DNA from: Heligmosomoides polygyrus polygyrus
Taxonomy: Eukaryota; Nematoda; Chromadorea; Rhabditida; Heligmosomidae
DNA: 64,000 nucleotides
Reading direction: 5' to 3'
NCBI GenBank assembly: GCA_947396885.1
Contig: OX377206.1
Location: 11,958,778-12,022,777 of the forward strand
Part shown: positions 21,911 to 30,573 of the stretch, piece by piece
How positions within the stretch are numbered: the stretch's first letter is position 1
Layout: the number at the start of each line of letters is the position of its first letter
Program-made: the position numbers and the translations under genes
Notes under the pieces: model-generated
Databases searched by the model: none
Told to the model about the DNA's origin: nothing
What the model saw: only the letters and a program-made list of their open reading frames with translations

Positions 21911-21932
21911 GGTTTAATTACCCAAGTTTGAG
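21911..21932 (+). other. Perfect genomic copy of the nematode SL1 spliced leader
   Basis: All 22 bases match the conserved nematode SL1 leader, from GGTTTAATTACCCAAG to the final TTTGAG. This is not an SL1 RNA gene: such genes continue straight into a splice donor (GT), whereas here the next bases are GCTACG. The likely origin is reverse transcription of a trans-spliced mRNA, with the leader marking the old mRNA 5' end. The downstream sequence resembles that after the SL1-like copy at 43225. Confidence 0.85.
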
Positions 21933-22115
21933 GCTACGAAGAAGGGAAAACCACCGATATGTTTGCGGGAATAAACATCTGCAACAATCTCGGCTCAGAT
22001 GAATAATCAATTCTCAGACGAATAATCAATAATAATCGCTCCAAGCAAATGCAACGACAAAATGCCAAAATTCACATAAAGTCGAACGCGGGCCCTCCCA
22101 ACTTTACAGCGAACG
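21933..22115 (+). pseudogene. Possible SL1-led retrocopy, parent unknown
   Basis: The sequence directly after SL1 starts 'gctacgaagaagggaaaacc'. If ACG is a decayed ATG it would read M-K-K-G-K-P-P before losing frame. The copy after 43246 starts 'actctgaagaaagaaggcaa', which aligns with it, so both may descend from one trans-spliced transcript. I cannot name the parent gene. An in-frame ATG at 21957 opens only a very short peptide. Confidence 0.35.
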
Positions 22116-22160
22116 ATATATATATACATATATATATACATATACATATATATATATAAA
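22116..22160. repeat. (TA)n-rich microsatellite
   Basis: Alternating 'tatata' and 'catata' units with no other content. It lies about 180 bp after the SL1 leader. Confidence 0.9.
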
Positions 22161-22852
22161 ATACTGAAGCAATAATAAAGCAAACCTCAACGCATACGTC
22201 TGCCCCAGAAGTCTTTGGTTTCACGACGTTGAAACTCTAGCCCCAGGCCTTTGTCAGGAGAGCTGCTGAGATTGTGACAGCTTTTCTTTAAGCTGAAGAA
22301 TCTATCAACGAAGATGTTTGAATTTCAAGGTGGCAACTCAAATCTAACAATAATCAAGGAATATCAAAAGAGAGCTCGTACGTTTTTCTAACCAATTTCA
22401 GGACCGGATAGCTAATATGCGCTGAAATTGTTGTGCGTTTCGGAAGTGATTATTAAATCATACGTCACCGCACGTCTCGATCTGTACAAAACACTAATTC
22501 AGACACGTAGTGCTTCTCTCAGAAGAGTAAAGACAAGCGTTTGCGTGTGTATGGTAAGGAGTAAGGCGCCTTCGGGTAGTGGATTTATACGGAGCGAAGT
22601 GACTGGGAAAAACTGGCACTTAGTAAGACTTTTTAGAAAATACAGCAGTCTTTCATGGGATCCAAACAGGTTTAGAGCAATAAAATGAGCGGCGTCGACA
22701 TGGGTATTACTGCAGAAAATTCTTTGAAATGCAAAAAACGCAGAGGCGAGGCAAATATATAGGAACAAAGTCCTCCTGAAAGTCCAGCTTTTTCCCTGCA
22801 CACCGATAACGACATGTGTCTTCGCAAGCACGTGAATAACCGCTCGAGCTAT
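22161..22852. other. Unassigned spacer
   Basis: Opposed ORFs of 86 and 110 codons (22428-22831) overlap each other and match nothing I know. Confidence 0.3.
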
Positions 22853-22854
22853 TA

Positions 22855-24117
22855 TTAGGTTGTCCGGAAAGTTTTTAGACTAATATCGGGGAACAATGTA
22901 TAGTTAATAACTTTATTAACAACCATTCATTCAACAAAATATTCACTATTATGATCTATCACATATTGCCATCTTTCCGGTAGAGAGCCAATACCACGAG
23001 CGAAGAACTCCGGAGACTTGGACAGCAAGAAGTTGTTGACACCACTTTTGACTTCCTCCCGATTTGCGAACTTTTTTCCAGCTAAGAAAGACTGCAGCGA
23101 CCAGAAAACGTGGTATTCACTGGATGCAAGATCAGGTGAATACGGCGGATGGGGTACCAGTTCAATCCCGAGTTCCTCCAATTTCTTCTGCGTATTCTTT
23201 GCTGTGTGAGGTCTGGCGTTTTCCATGAGAAGAAGAACTTTTCCTCTTCTGGGATTGTGATTACGTAGGATTTCGCTCGTTTTCTCCAACTGAGCGCAAA
23301 AGACGTTCGAGTCTATCGTGGAACCGGTAGAAAAGGATTCCCAGAATACTAGGCCATTGACGTCCCACTAGATGGAAAGCAACTCCTTTTTCTCATGATC
23401 AAGACGTTTCGGCCGTGGTTGAGGCAACTCATCGAAGTCCACCCATTGCTTGCGACGCACCAAATTGTCGTAGACGCAATACTTTTCATCCATCGTGACG
23501 ATCGAGTCGATCCAAGCAAATTTACGATTGAGGAGAGAAGTGCAGGTATCAACACGCTTCCGTTTGTTCTGAGGCGTCAAAGCATGCGGTACGACTCGAG
23601 GCAACTTCGCGACTTTGCCAGAAGACCGAAGAACATGGTGTTCTGTGGACTTAGAATTATTTGAAAGGTCTGACAGTTCGCGTACAGAAAGATCAGGTCG
23701 AGCACCGCAGGTGGCGAGTACGAGCTGTCTGTTCTGCGTATGTGGTCGACCTGTGCGTCGGGAATCCTCGAGCGATTTGTCACCGTTGTCGAACTTGCGG
23801 TACCAATTGTAGCACGTCGCCCGAGAGGAGGCTTCCTCCTTCATTGTCTCTTGTAGAAAGCGATGGGCCTCGTTCGCGGATCGGCCGAAGCGGTACTGTA
23901 GAAGGAGAGCTGGTCGGTAGAGCATCTTCTTGTCGTCCATTGCGAAGGCGCCACTGGGAACAGGAGACGATATTTCGCACATGCTGCCGTTGGTTACATA
24001 TACAGGACATGAAACACAAATTTCCTAAGTCCGGCATTCTCACAACTTCAGCCGGCAAAGATACTTTGTTTTGAATCTTACCATGCAATTAGTCTAAAAA
24101 CTTTCCGGACAACCTAA
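22855..24117 (-). mobile_element. Mariner transposon with complete ends
   Basis: 1,263 bp. The terminal repeats TTAGGTTGTCCGGAAAG (22855) and its exact complement (ending 24117) are flanked by TA on each side (22853-22854, 24118-24119), the standard mariner target. The element is almost intact, with one transposase reading frame on the minus strand interrupted by a single stop. It is among the younger insertions in the window. Confidence 0.95.
22927..23982 (-). pseudogene. Mariner transposase with one in-frame stop
   Basis: A cut-and-paste DD34D transposase, about 351 codons in one frame. It has the N-terminal helix-turn-helix with 'YNWYRKFDNGDKSLEDSRRT', the linker 'LPRVVPHALTPQNKRKRV', the first catalytic stretch 'IVTMDEKYCVYDNLVRRKQW', then 'LLLMENARPHTAKNTQKKL' and 'PHPPYSPDLASSEYHVFWSL'. 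The frame is broken only by a TAG just before 'WDVNGLVFWE', where family members have WWD, so it is probably a W-to-stop change. The second and third catalytic positions read E (MENARPH, SEYH) where mariners carry D, with the usual 34-residue spacing. Even without the stop, activity would be doubtful. Confidence 0.95.
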
Positions 24118-24253
24118 TATGTAAGACGGACGAAACTTTTTGGCACTCTTACCGCTTTGAGTGATCCCGTCTTCGTTTACGTTGTATATTCGTATTTGGT
24201 ACCAATACTTAGAGAAACGTATGTAGTTTTAAACAGTTGTGGATCTTTGGGAG

Positions 24254-24538
24254 CATGTGGCGCAGTCGGAGGAGGTGTCGGCTGTCGCGTGCAACCGACA
24301 CCAGCTCCTGGTTCGGATTTCCCTCCCAGGCCAACCAAGCCATCCACACTTCCGAGGTCGGTGAATTGACTCCAGACTTGTCTGAAAAGGATAAAGCGCT
24401 GAATTGTTCATCGGACGGCCACCGCGAGTCATTGTATGGCCAAATACGCATCCAAATCGCCTTCAAGATATTCCGAAGAAGTAGAACACGTGGCGCATCC
24501 CAAAAGGGATTGAGTAACGCCGTCCTTTGTCCTTTTTA
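24254..24538 (+). repeat. tRNA-derived SINE, nearly full length
   Basis: Head with A box 'tgtggcgcagtcggaggagg' and B box 'cctggttcggatttccct', body with 'gacttgtctgaaaaggataa', then 'gagtcattgtatggccaaat' and the tail 'taacgccgtcctttgtcctt'. It is a good reference copy for the family. Confidence 0.9.
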
Positions 24539-24542
24539 TCAT

Positions 24543-24977
24543 TATAGAATCTATCCACTACACATGCGAAGCAAGCATAAAACCAGTGGCCTTTATCAGA
24601 ATTAAAGAAAGATGCTCACGTAGGGTAACTCAGTAGATTTTCTCCGTAAAATAATGCACCGTCCATTTTTTCCATTTTTTTATCGCCCACTTAAATATAT
24701 CTTCCATTGCAGACAAAAAGCCATATTTTTGTGTCATGGCGCGTTGTGGTACAAACCTCGGAGAGGGTACATATTTATTTATTCATTTATTTATTCATAA
24801 TTCAAGGTTAGGCCAAATTTGAGTAAACGTTCTTCACTGCTTAAGCAGCCAAAGCTGGTGTACTGGCAGAAAGCACTTTGAACGGAATCTATAAGAACTT
24901 CATGGAAAAAGAAGGGTTGAACAAAAATAGACGATTGATTAAAGATATATAGTAAAATCAGAAAACACTATACAAAT
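24543..24977. other. Spacer with a minus-strand (AAAT)n tail
   Basis: At about 24770-24799 there is a 'tatttatttattcattta'-type tract, probably the tail of a retroelement on the minus strand reaching toward 24950. Nothing else was recognised. Confidence 0.4.
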
Positions 24978-25385
24978 GATAAAAAAGGATAAAGAAAGGC
25001 GTTACACTTTTGGAATGCGCCGTGCATTCTACTTCTACGGAATGTCGTGGAGGTGATTTGAATACGTATTTCGCCATTCAATGACTTGCGGAGGCCAACC
25101 GATGAACAAGTTTACTTTGTTGATCAGCGTTGTCGACCATAGCTGTGCTGGATTGTTTTGTTTAGTTCTTATTTTTAACACTTTGTAAAATGAGCGCAGT
25201 CAAGGTTCAGTTATAAATAAATAAATAAACAAGTCAGCGCTTTATCCTTTCCAGGCAAGCCTGGTACCAATTTACCGACCGCAAAAGGATGGAACGTTTG
25301 GTTGGCCTGACCGGAAAATCCGAACCAAAAGCCTGGTGTCGGCTGCACGCGACAGTCGACATCTCCTCCGACTGCGCTATACATG
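24978..25385 (-). repeat. tRNA-derived SINE split by a retroelement insert
   Basis: A reverse-oriented SINE: tail and 3' body at 24978-25110, head and 5' body at 25234-25385. The two parts join exactly if the insert at 25111-25227 and one AACAAG copy are removed. The head on the minus strand has 'gcgcagtcggaggagatgtc' and the B box 'ggttcggattttccg'. Confidence 0.85.
25111..25227 (+). mobile_element. Short retroelement insert with (AAAT)n tail and TSD
   Basis: 117 bp ending in an 'ataaataaataaa' tail and flanked by the direct repeat AACAAG (25105-25110 and 25228-25233). A 3' tail plus a target duplication is the mark of target-primed reverse transcription, so this is a severely 5'-truncated LINE or a small SINE-like passenger. 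It dates the SINE as older than this insertion. Confidence 0.75.
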
Positions 25386-25776
25386 CACCCAGATACCATA
25401 CAACTTAATTTCATAAAGCAAGCAACTTTATCTTCTCTACGATACCATGATCAACGATCATCAGGTAGAGGAAAGACAAGAAGGCTTCTATACCCTGTGC
25501 TGTGGCATCTCAACCGGAAAGGGTATCAACAACAATATTTTCCCTTTTTCTTTCTTAAATGGAAAAACGTACGTTTTTTCAAAGAAGCTGTTTATACATG
25601 CATTACAACGCCTGTATCACTTTCAATAGCATAGATAGATTGCCGAAAAATTCAGACAACAATTGGCCTCAACAAAGCATTGCGAACCTCTCGATCACAC
25701 CCAGGGGATCATTTCTGTATTTCGTCGTACTTGTTAGTGTCGTTTAGGACCAAAATCCAAGAAGCAGGCAACTCAG
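25386..25776. other. Unassigned spacer
   Basis: Overlapping plus-strand ORFs of 60-83 codons (25383-25747) without recognisable features. Confidence 0.3.
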
Positions 25777-26095
25777 TTACATTACAGTACCGGACAGGCT
25801 AGAAGCATTTTCTAAGTAGAACGACTGGGAATTTCGCTAAAACCCCCGAAACGGTCACTATACAGGTTCTCGCGCCCACTCGTCCTCACTCTGCGAGTGG
25901 TCGCGCCCACTCGATTGATAGGTTCGATTCTATATGCATTGTTCTCGGCGCACTCTAAAGGCAAGCTGGACAGTCTTAAGGCAATTTCTGAGTAGGGCGG
26001 CTGGGAATTTCAATAAAATTCCCCAAACTCTCACTCTACAGGCTCTCGCGCCCACTCGATTGATTATGTCCGGCCTACATGCATTGTTCAACTCC
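25777..26095. repeat. Two direct repeats of a 'ctcgcgcccactcgattgat' family
   Basis: Copy A (about 25777-25962) and copy B (about 25963-26095) share 'ggctgggaatttc', 'caggctctcgcgcccactcg' and 'catgcattgttc'. Two inverse, more diverged copies lie inside the element at 53005-54823 (53480-53705), where they carry 'gtgcacaatgtatataggat'. It is non-coding. Confidence 0.65.
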
Positions 26096-26185
26096 ATTGA
26101 TTTATACGCCAAAAGATAGAGCTCGGCCTGCTGAGCTCGAATATATGTTTTTTCACAAGCGCTTGATTTTGAAGAAAGTTATTTA

Positions 26186-26221
26186 AAAAAGCCGCTTTGG
26201 AACGCTCCAAAGCGGCTTTTT
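26186..26221. repeat. Perfect 16-bp hairpin with A/T flanks
   Basis: AAAAAGCCGCTTTGGA, the loop ACGC, then the exact complement ending in TTTTT. The shape resembles a bacterial terminator, but in this eukaryotic context it is more likely a tiny inverted-repeat relic or a transcript hairpin. No second copy was found in the window. Confidence 0.8.
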
Positions 26222-26634
26222 CGGGAATTGACCAAAAGACATGCGCGGTACTGTAGAAAATGCTCATGATGATATTCAGGTTCTGATCATACTGATAGAA
26301 ATTTGGGGCACAATATTGAAAAGTGTTGTAAATTCCAAATTCTCGCTGCTATAGTACATGGATGGAAAGTCTCTAGCCAATCAAACGATATCTCCAAATA
26401 ACACTAGAAGATTTTGAGTTTGATTTTCTCATTCATTGTGCATAATCTATAGGCATATCGCGTAAACCCGTCGTTTTCTTGATTTTCTGAGAAAGCTTCT
26501 GAAAGAGAGATCTGGCCGTGTAAAAGACGATGTCAGGGTTTAGAGAGTCAATGAGCTCTAGCAGGATAGTTATCCACTAGTAAAAAGTGTTTTTCGTTGC
26601 TACTCGAGCTGCCTCTCCCTACCAAGATCATCTT
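26222..26634. other. Unassigned spacer upstream of the SL1-CHMP4 copy
   Basis: No gene or repeat recognised. The bases just before the leader (ctaccaagatcatctt) would hold the upstream target duplication if the retrocopy kept one. I could not match it downstream. Confidence 0.3.
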
Positions 26635-26656
26635 GGATTAATTACCCAAGTTTGAG
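26635..26656 (+). other. SL1 spliced leader copy joined to a start codon
   Basis: 21 of 22 bases match nematode SL1 (GGATTAATTACCCAAG in place of GGTTTAATTACCCAAG, then TTTGAG). The next three bases, 26657-26659, are ATG. There is no GT donor, so it is not an SL RNA gene. It is the 5' end of a retroposed, trans-spliced mRNA. Confidence 0.9.
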
Positions 26657-27010
26657 ATGAGCTCCTTTAGTAAGATATTCGATGGAAAGAAGCAGGGGTG
26701 GCACCGTTGACGCAGGATGCGATCTAGAGGCTTCGAGACGGGACGGAAGAGATGCCCATTAAGAAGCAGAACTTCTTGGAGAGGAATATCAAACATGAAT
26801 TAGCTACAGCGGTGAGACATGAGACCAAGAATAAGCGATTGGCATTAGAATGCTTTTGGTAGGAAGAAACAGTTCGAGGAGCGGTTGAACCATATTGACG
26901 GAGTTTTACAAACTACGGAGCTTCTAGTCGCTTCAGACGAATTGTTATGCAAAACACAGCCGCTCACACTGTTATTAAACTGACTAACTTCGAAAAGGGT
27001 TGTAAACGTT
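26635..27010 (+). pseudogene. SL1-tagged processed pseudogene of CHMP4/Snf7 (ESCRT-III)
   Basis: The parent protein is the Snf7/CHMP4 subunit (VPS-32 in C. elegans), which polymerises on endosomal membranes in the ESCRT-III complex. The copy starts with SL1, then ATG and 'MSSFSKIFDGKKQG'. After a frameshift near 26698 it reads 'APLTQDAI', a TAG where CHMP4 has Q, then 'RLRDGTEEMPIKKQNFLE' and 'KHELATAVRHETKNKRLALE', the characteristic basic first helices. After another shift (about 26858) come 'GRKKQFEERLNHIDGVLQTT' and 'FRRIVMQNTAAHTVIK' (about 26929-26976). At least three frameshifts and two stops make it non-functional. The later acidic C-terminal part is not visible. No intron interrupts the similarity, as expected for a retrocopy. 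Confidence 0.9.
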
Positions 27011-27469
27011 CGAATTCAAAAGTCGGAAGCGGCGGAAACTTTTGGTCCGACCTAATGCACGAGTTAGCTGCATGAGAAGTTATTCTTCTGCAGCAAAGGA
27101 AAGAAACCGTATACTGTGGTCAGTTGAAACTGCTCAGAACTACAGAGTGGATGAATCACGGGAAAGACACCGGAACCCGTTCGAGATTCAGCCACAGAAA
27201 ATCCAACACGGTTGAAAGGGGTTTGAGGTTGCTACAGAAAGGTAGAGCAGAAGAATGGACGAAAACATCGTGAAGGACAAACACATAAAGGGAGGAAAAA
27301 CGGCTTGAGACTAGAAGAGAAGACATCGATGCATAGCGAACGAAATGTGCGTTGTAATACGGAACACTGGATCCAGCTCGATGCCATTCTGTTTATTCCT
27401 GAGCAGATTTGCTTTCGAGCTTGCAGGTTGTTTTGTTTTGTTGTAGCAGTGGGTGACACCCCTAGTAAC
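27011..27469. other. Unassigned spacer
   Basis: May include the decayed end of the CHMP4 copy, but I can trace no more similarity. ORFs at 27232-27459 overlap on both strands and are not recognised. Confidence 0.3.
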
Positions 27470-27860
27470 GGATTATTTTATCAGCGACAACATCAATTAA
27501 GCCAACAATATAGCCAGATCGCACAACAGGCCTGCGGAATTGTGCGTTTTCGAAGCCGTTCAGGGATAAGAAACGCCATTGCTTTGTCCAAGCCATCAAA
27601 AATTGGGTGGGCCAATCACGTAAAGGGCTTCTTTTGTTAAGCGCTGGACGAAAGCTGTACGCATTTGGACTCTGCATGTCAAAAGAGAACCATGAGACCA
27701 AAACGCGTTGGACAATCCTCTTCGTGAAAATCTGAACAAAAGGCACGAAATTGTTCGTGCCTCTGGAGCGAGAAAGACCACATGGACTACTCTGGCATGC
27801 GACAGGGATGAGTGGGAACATTACAGCGCGATCAGTGGGACCGCATGTGATGCAGTTCAT
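27470..27860 (+). pseudogene. Non-LTR retrotransposon (RTE-type) 3' coding remnant
   Basis: Fragments in changing frames match the C-terminal tail of nematode RTE-type reverse transcriptases: 'KPSKIGWANHVKG' (like K.RW.GHV.R), a 'RWT'-like piece near 27708, then 'ASGARKTTWTTLACDRDEWE' just before 27830. The last block is the highly conserved 'HWATLARDRDEW' ending. From memory, this block is common in hookworm gene models of retroelement origin. A SINE has inserted directly after it. Confidence 0.65.
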
Positions 27861-27862
27861 AA

Positions 27863-28148
27863 CGATAAGGATAAAGGACTGCTTTACGCAATCCCCTTTG
27901 GGATGCGCCGCGTTTTCTACTTCTACGAGATGTCGTGGACGCGATTTGAATGCGTATTTGGCCATTCAACGACTTGTGGTGGCCAGCCGATGAATAAATC
28001 AGCGCTTTACCCTTCCCAGACAAGTCTAGTATCAATTCGCCGACCATGGAGGGATGGAAGGCTTAGTTGACTTAAACGGTAATCCGAACCAGGAACCTGG
28101 TATCGGGTGCATGTGACAGCCGGCACCTCCTCCGACTGCGCTACACGC
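27863..28148 (-). repeat. tRNA-derived SINE, nearly full length
   Basis: Reverse orientation: tail 'gataaggataaaggactgct', body 'acttctacgagatgtcgtgg', and head at the right with the complement of 'gtgtagcgcagtcggaggag'. It lies between two LINE tail remnants. Confidence 0.85.
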
Positions 28149-28254
28149 CTCCGATGAAGGTGATACAGGCGACATCTTTAGGTAGGGACATAAGAAGTCG
28201 AACGAAGGATGCAGGAAATAACAAGGTTCATGTACAAGAAGGGCTAAGTTCACA

Positions 28255-28560
28255 AATCGTGACGCTTAAGAATAAAAGACACGGATGCCTGGCTGAAGTC
28301 GTCGCAAATTAAGTGGGCCAGCGTTTCGCTGACACCTTGCAGATCGAGAATCGTAGGCGATTGGATTCTGCTGGATGAAAAAATATCACCAGAATAATAC
28401 TGGTTCGTTGGTGATACGTATTCCCAAAGAGGACGCAAAATCAAACCGGCACGCCACAGGGACGAGTGGAAATGTTCTGGCACCCGCGCGAGAAATTCGA
28501 TGACCAACAGGACGAGAAGTGATGCATTAAGTCAGGCACTCGAAACAAGACCATGTAAAG
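28255..28560 (+). pseudogene. Second RTE-type tail remnant
   Basis: Reads 'RHRDEWKCSGTRARNSMTNR' near 28461-28520, again the DRDEW-type end, preceded by a poor match to the 'K..WA.....D.R' region. It is probably a separate 5'-truncated LINE of the same superfamily as 27470-27860. The similarity is short, so the call is tentative. Confidence 0.4.
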
Positions 28561-29187
28561 GGTGTCTGAGATTTGCGAGCGTTGGTAAAGCCTTCCGCAA
28601 TGACCAATGCCTCGAAAAATGAAAGAAGTTTAATGTAGTTAGATTGTCAGCAACAGGCAAAAAGCTACAAACGATCTGTTGTTGAGCGCAGGCGCTTTGT
28701 TTTGCACACTATCTGTTACTTCTTAGATGATCATGGCTATTCTCATCACCTGACAGGGAGCTCTTATAGATGATGGAAAAGTCATTACGAAAGACGAGGC
28801 GAGGCCATAAATCTGCCAACTTCGGCAAAAATCGTCGCACTTTGGAAGAGTTGTTTTCAAATGTGGGCACGAACCCGTTCACGACCCTGAAGCTCTCAAC
28901 AAGTTGAAGAAACGGAGATTGCTGTCAGGTGACATTACTATTGCTACAGCGGCTCTGCTGAGCTAATTCCGTTCCAGATTTCTGCCGAAACAGCTGGTTG
29001 CTAGAAATAGACCTTCATCTGACCGAACTATTCCATCTATCAAGAGTGGTTTTGATTGTTTGGTGAGCAGAAATAAGTGCAGTAGAAAGGAAATAACAAG
29101 AAGGTAAGCGTCAACAGAATATGCAGAAATAGAGAGATCACACGCTCAGCAAAATTGAGGATCTCATTGACACTAACATCAGAAATG
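28561..29187. other. Unassigned spacer
   Basis: Contains long stretches open in one frame or another (for example 28780-28930) but without recognisable motifs. Confidence 0.3.
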
Positions 29188-29189
29188 TA

Positions 29190-30285
29190 CAGGTTGTCCT
29201 AAAAAATGAAAGCCCTGTCTGAGAAGTGATAGCTTAGCTGCCAGTAAGAGTACTAAAGAAGTTAAAAGCTCATATTAAAGAGCAATAAAATGGAAATTTT
29301 CTGACATATAAGCGGCTGGGAGTGCGCCACGCACTCCACTCGTGCGAATTCTTGCATTCTATACTCTATCGATTGTGCTTCGCTTGAAAACTTGTCATAA
29401 TTTTCCCCTTTTCTTTATTTTCTTTTTCTGCACATACCTTGTTTCTCCTTTTTCCAAATGTTGAGCACGATTTCGTGACGTGTACAGTAAAGTAAAGTAA
29501 AGTAAAATAAATAAATAAATAAATAAATAAACAAATAGAGTGGTTGTATCAAATAATTTCTGTTTCTTTTAAAGTTTAAAACTTGTCTTATTTCTCCTGT
29601 CTTGCCTGTTTCTCTTTCTTTTTTCTCTAATGCTGAGCACATCTTCTTAACGTGTAAATTAATAAATAAAAAATAAGTAAAGTAGCGTATCAATTAAATT
29701 GCGTTTCGTTAAAGGTTTAATACTTAAAAGCACACTTGCGGCAAAATGCAGGACTCCTTTAAAATGCAAGTTCTGTTTGAAAAGTTCTAACAGTACCTGC
29801 ATTTTTAGGGTACCTGCACTTTTCGCAAGCATTGGTATGCTTTTATGTTTTAGACCCTAAATAATGCACAAACCAATCGATACGGTCATTTTGTGAAGAA
29901 ATTATAACAAGTGTTCAAGCGTAACAGTCAATCGAGTGTAAAATGCAAGAGTTGAGACGACTGCATGGCGCAATCTATGCCGATCAGATATCAGAAAATT
30001 TCCATTTTCTTAAGCTTCATTAGGGGCGATGTTAAGAGCCTTTCGAACAGTACCTGCATTTTCTAGGATATCTTACACCTTGTCTCAAGCTGTGGCGTGT
30101 TTTCAACTTTAAATGAACCAATCGATTCGGCAACTGTATGGAGAAATTATGGCTAGTATTCAGGAAAAATACAATCTGTCGAGTGTAAAATGCTAGAGTT
30201 CAGACGAGTGCGTGGCACAATCCCTTCCTTTTATATGTCACAGAATTTCTATTTTCTTGCGCTTTCATATAAAACATAATGCCGA
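29190..30285. mobile_element. Foldback element, family B, copy 2
   Basis: The left end CAGGTTGTCCTAAAAAATG follows TA at 29188-29189. The left arm has 'ttgcattctatactctatcg' and 'cttgtcataattttcccc'. The right side carries two inverse units (about 29745-30015 and 30030-30275) with 'cgagtgtaaaatgcaagagt' and 'cttaagcttcat'. The right terminus is missing. The loop is filled with two short retroelement tails. Confidence 0.65.
29411..29680 (+). mobile_element. Two tandem short retroelement tails
   Basis: Two related segments each carry a 'tttctcctttttc'-type pyrimidine stretch, then 'tgctgagcac' or 'gttgagcac', then 'cgtgtaaa'-like sequence, ending in AATA repeats (29502-29531 and 29660-29677). 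They look like two 3' ends of one LINE or SINE family inserted inside the foldback loop. Confidence 0.5.
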
Positions 30286-30573
30286 CTACAGTAGTACACA
30301 AAAGCGGAGCAGTAGCTACAGTCCACACCTAAAACTTAGCGGATTTTCTCACGTTTTTTGGACTTTTCCTAAATACGAGACTCAAAGACTGCTATTGCCG
30401 TTTCTATAAATTAAGATCCTTAACTCCTAGACTATATAAAGGAACAATACGATATACTGAAGAAGAAAAAATTAGTAAAGCGGGGAGTAGATGTTGAGAT
30501 CGCGCCAAGCATCTGTCATATACAGGTGGTCCATAAGTCCTGCAACAAAAACATAAGCGTATAAAAAGACTAA

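Noticed and set aside
21911..21932. SL1 RNA gene
   Set aside because: An SL RNA gene must continue from the leader into a GT splice donor and an Sm site. Here the following bases are GCTACG, and the other two copies continue ATGAGC and ACTCTG. None is an SL RNA gene.
26186..26221. Rho-independent terminator
   Set aside because: The shape fits, but there is no bacterial gene around, and SL1 sequences and transposons show this is nematode DNA.
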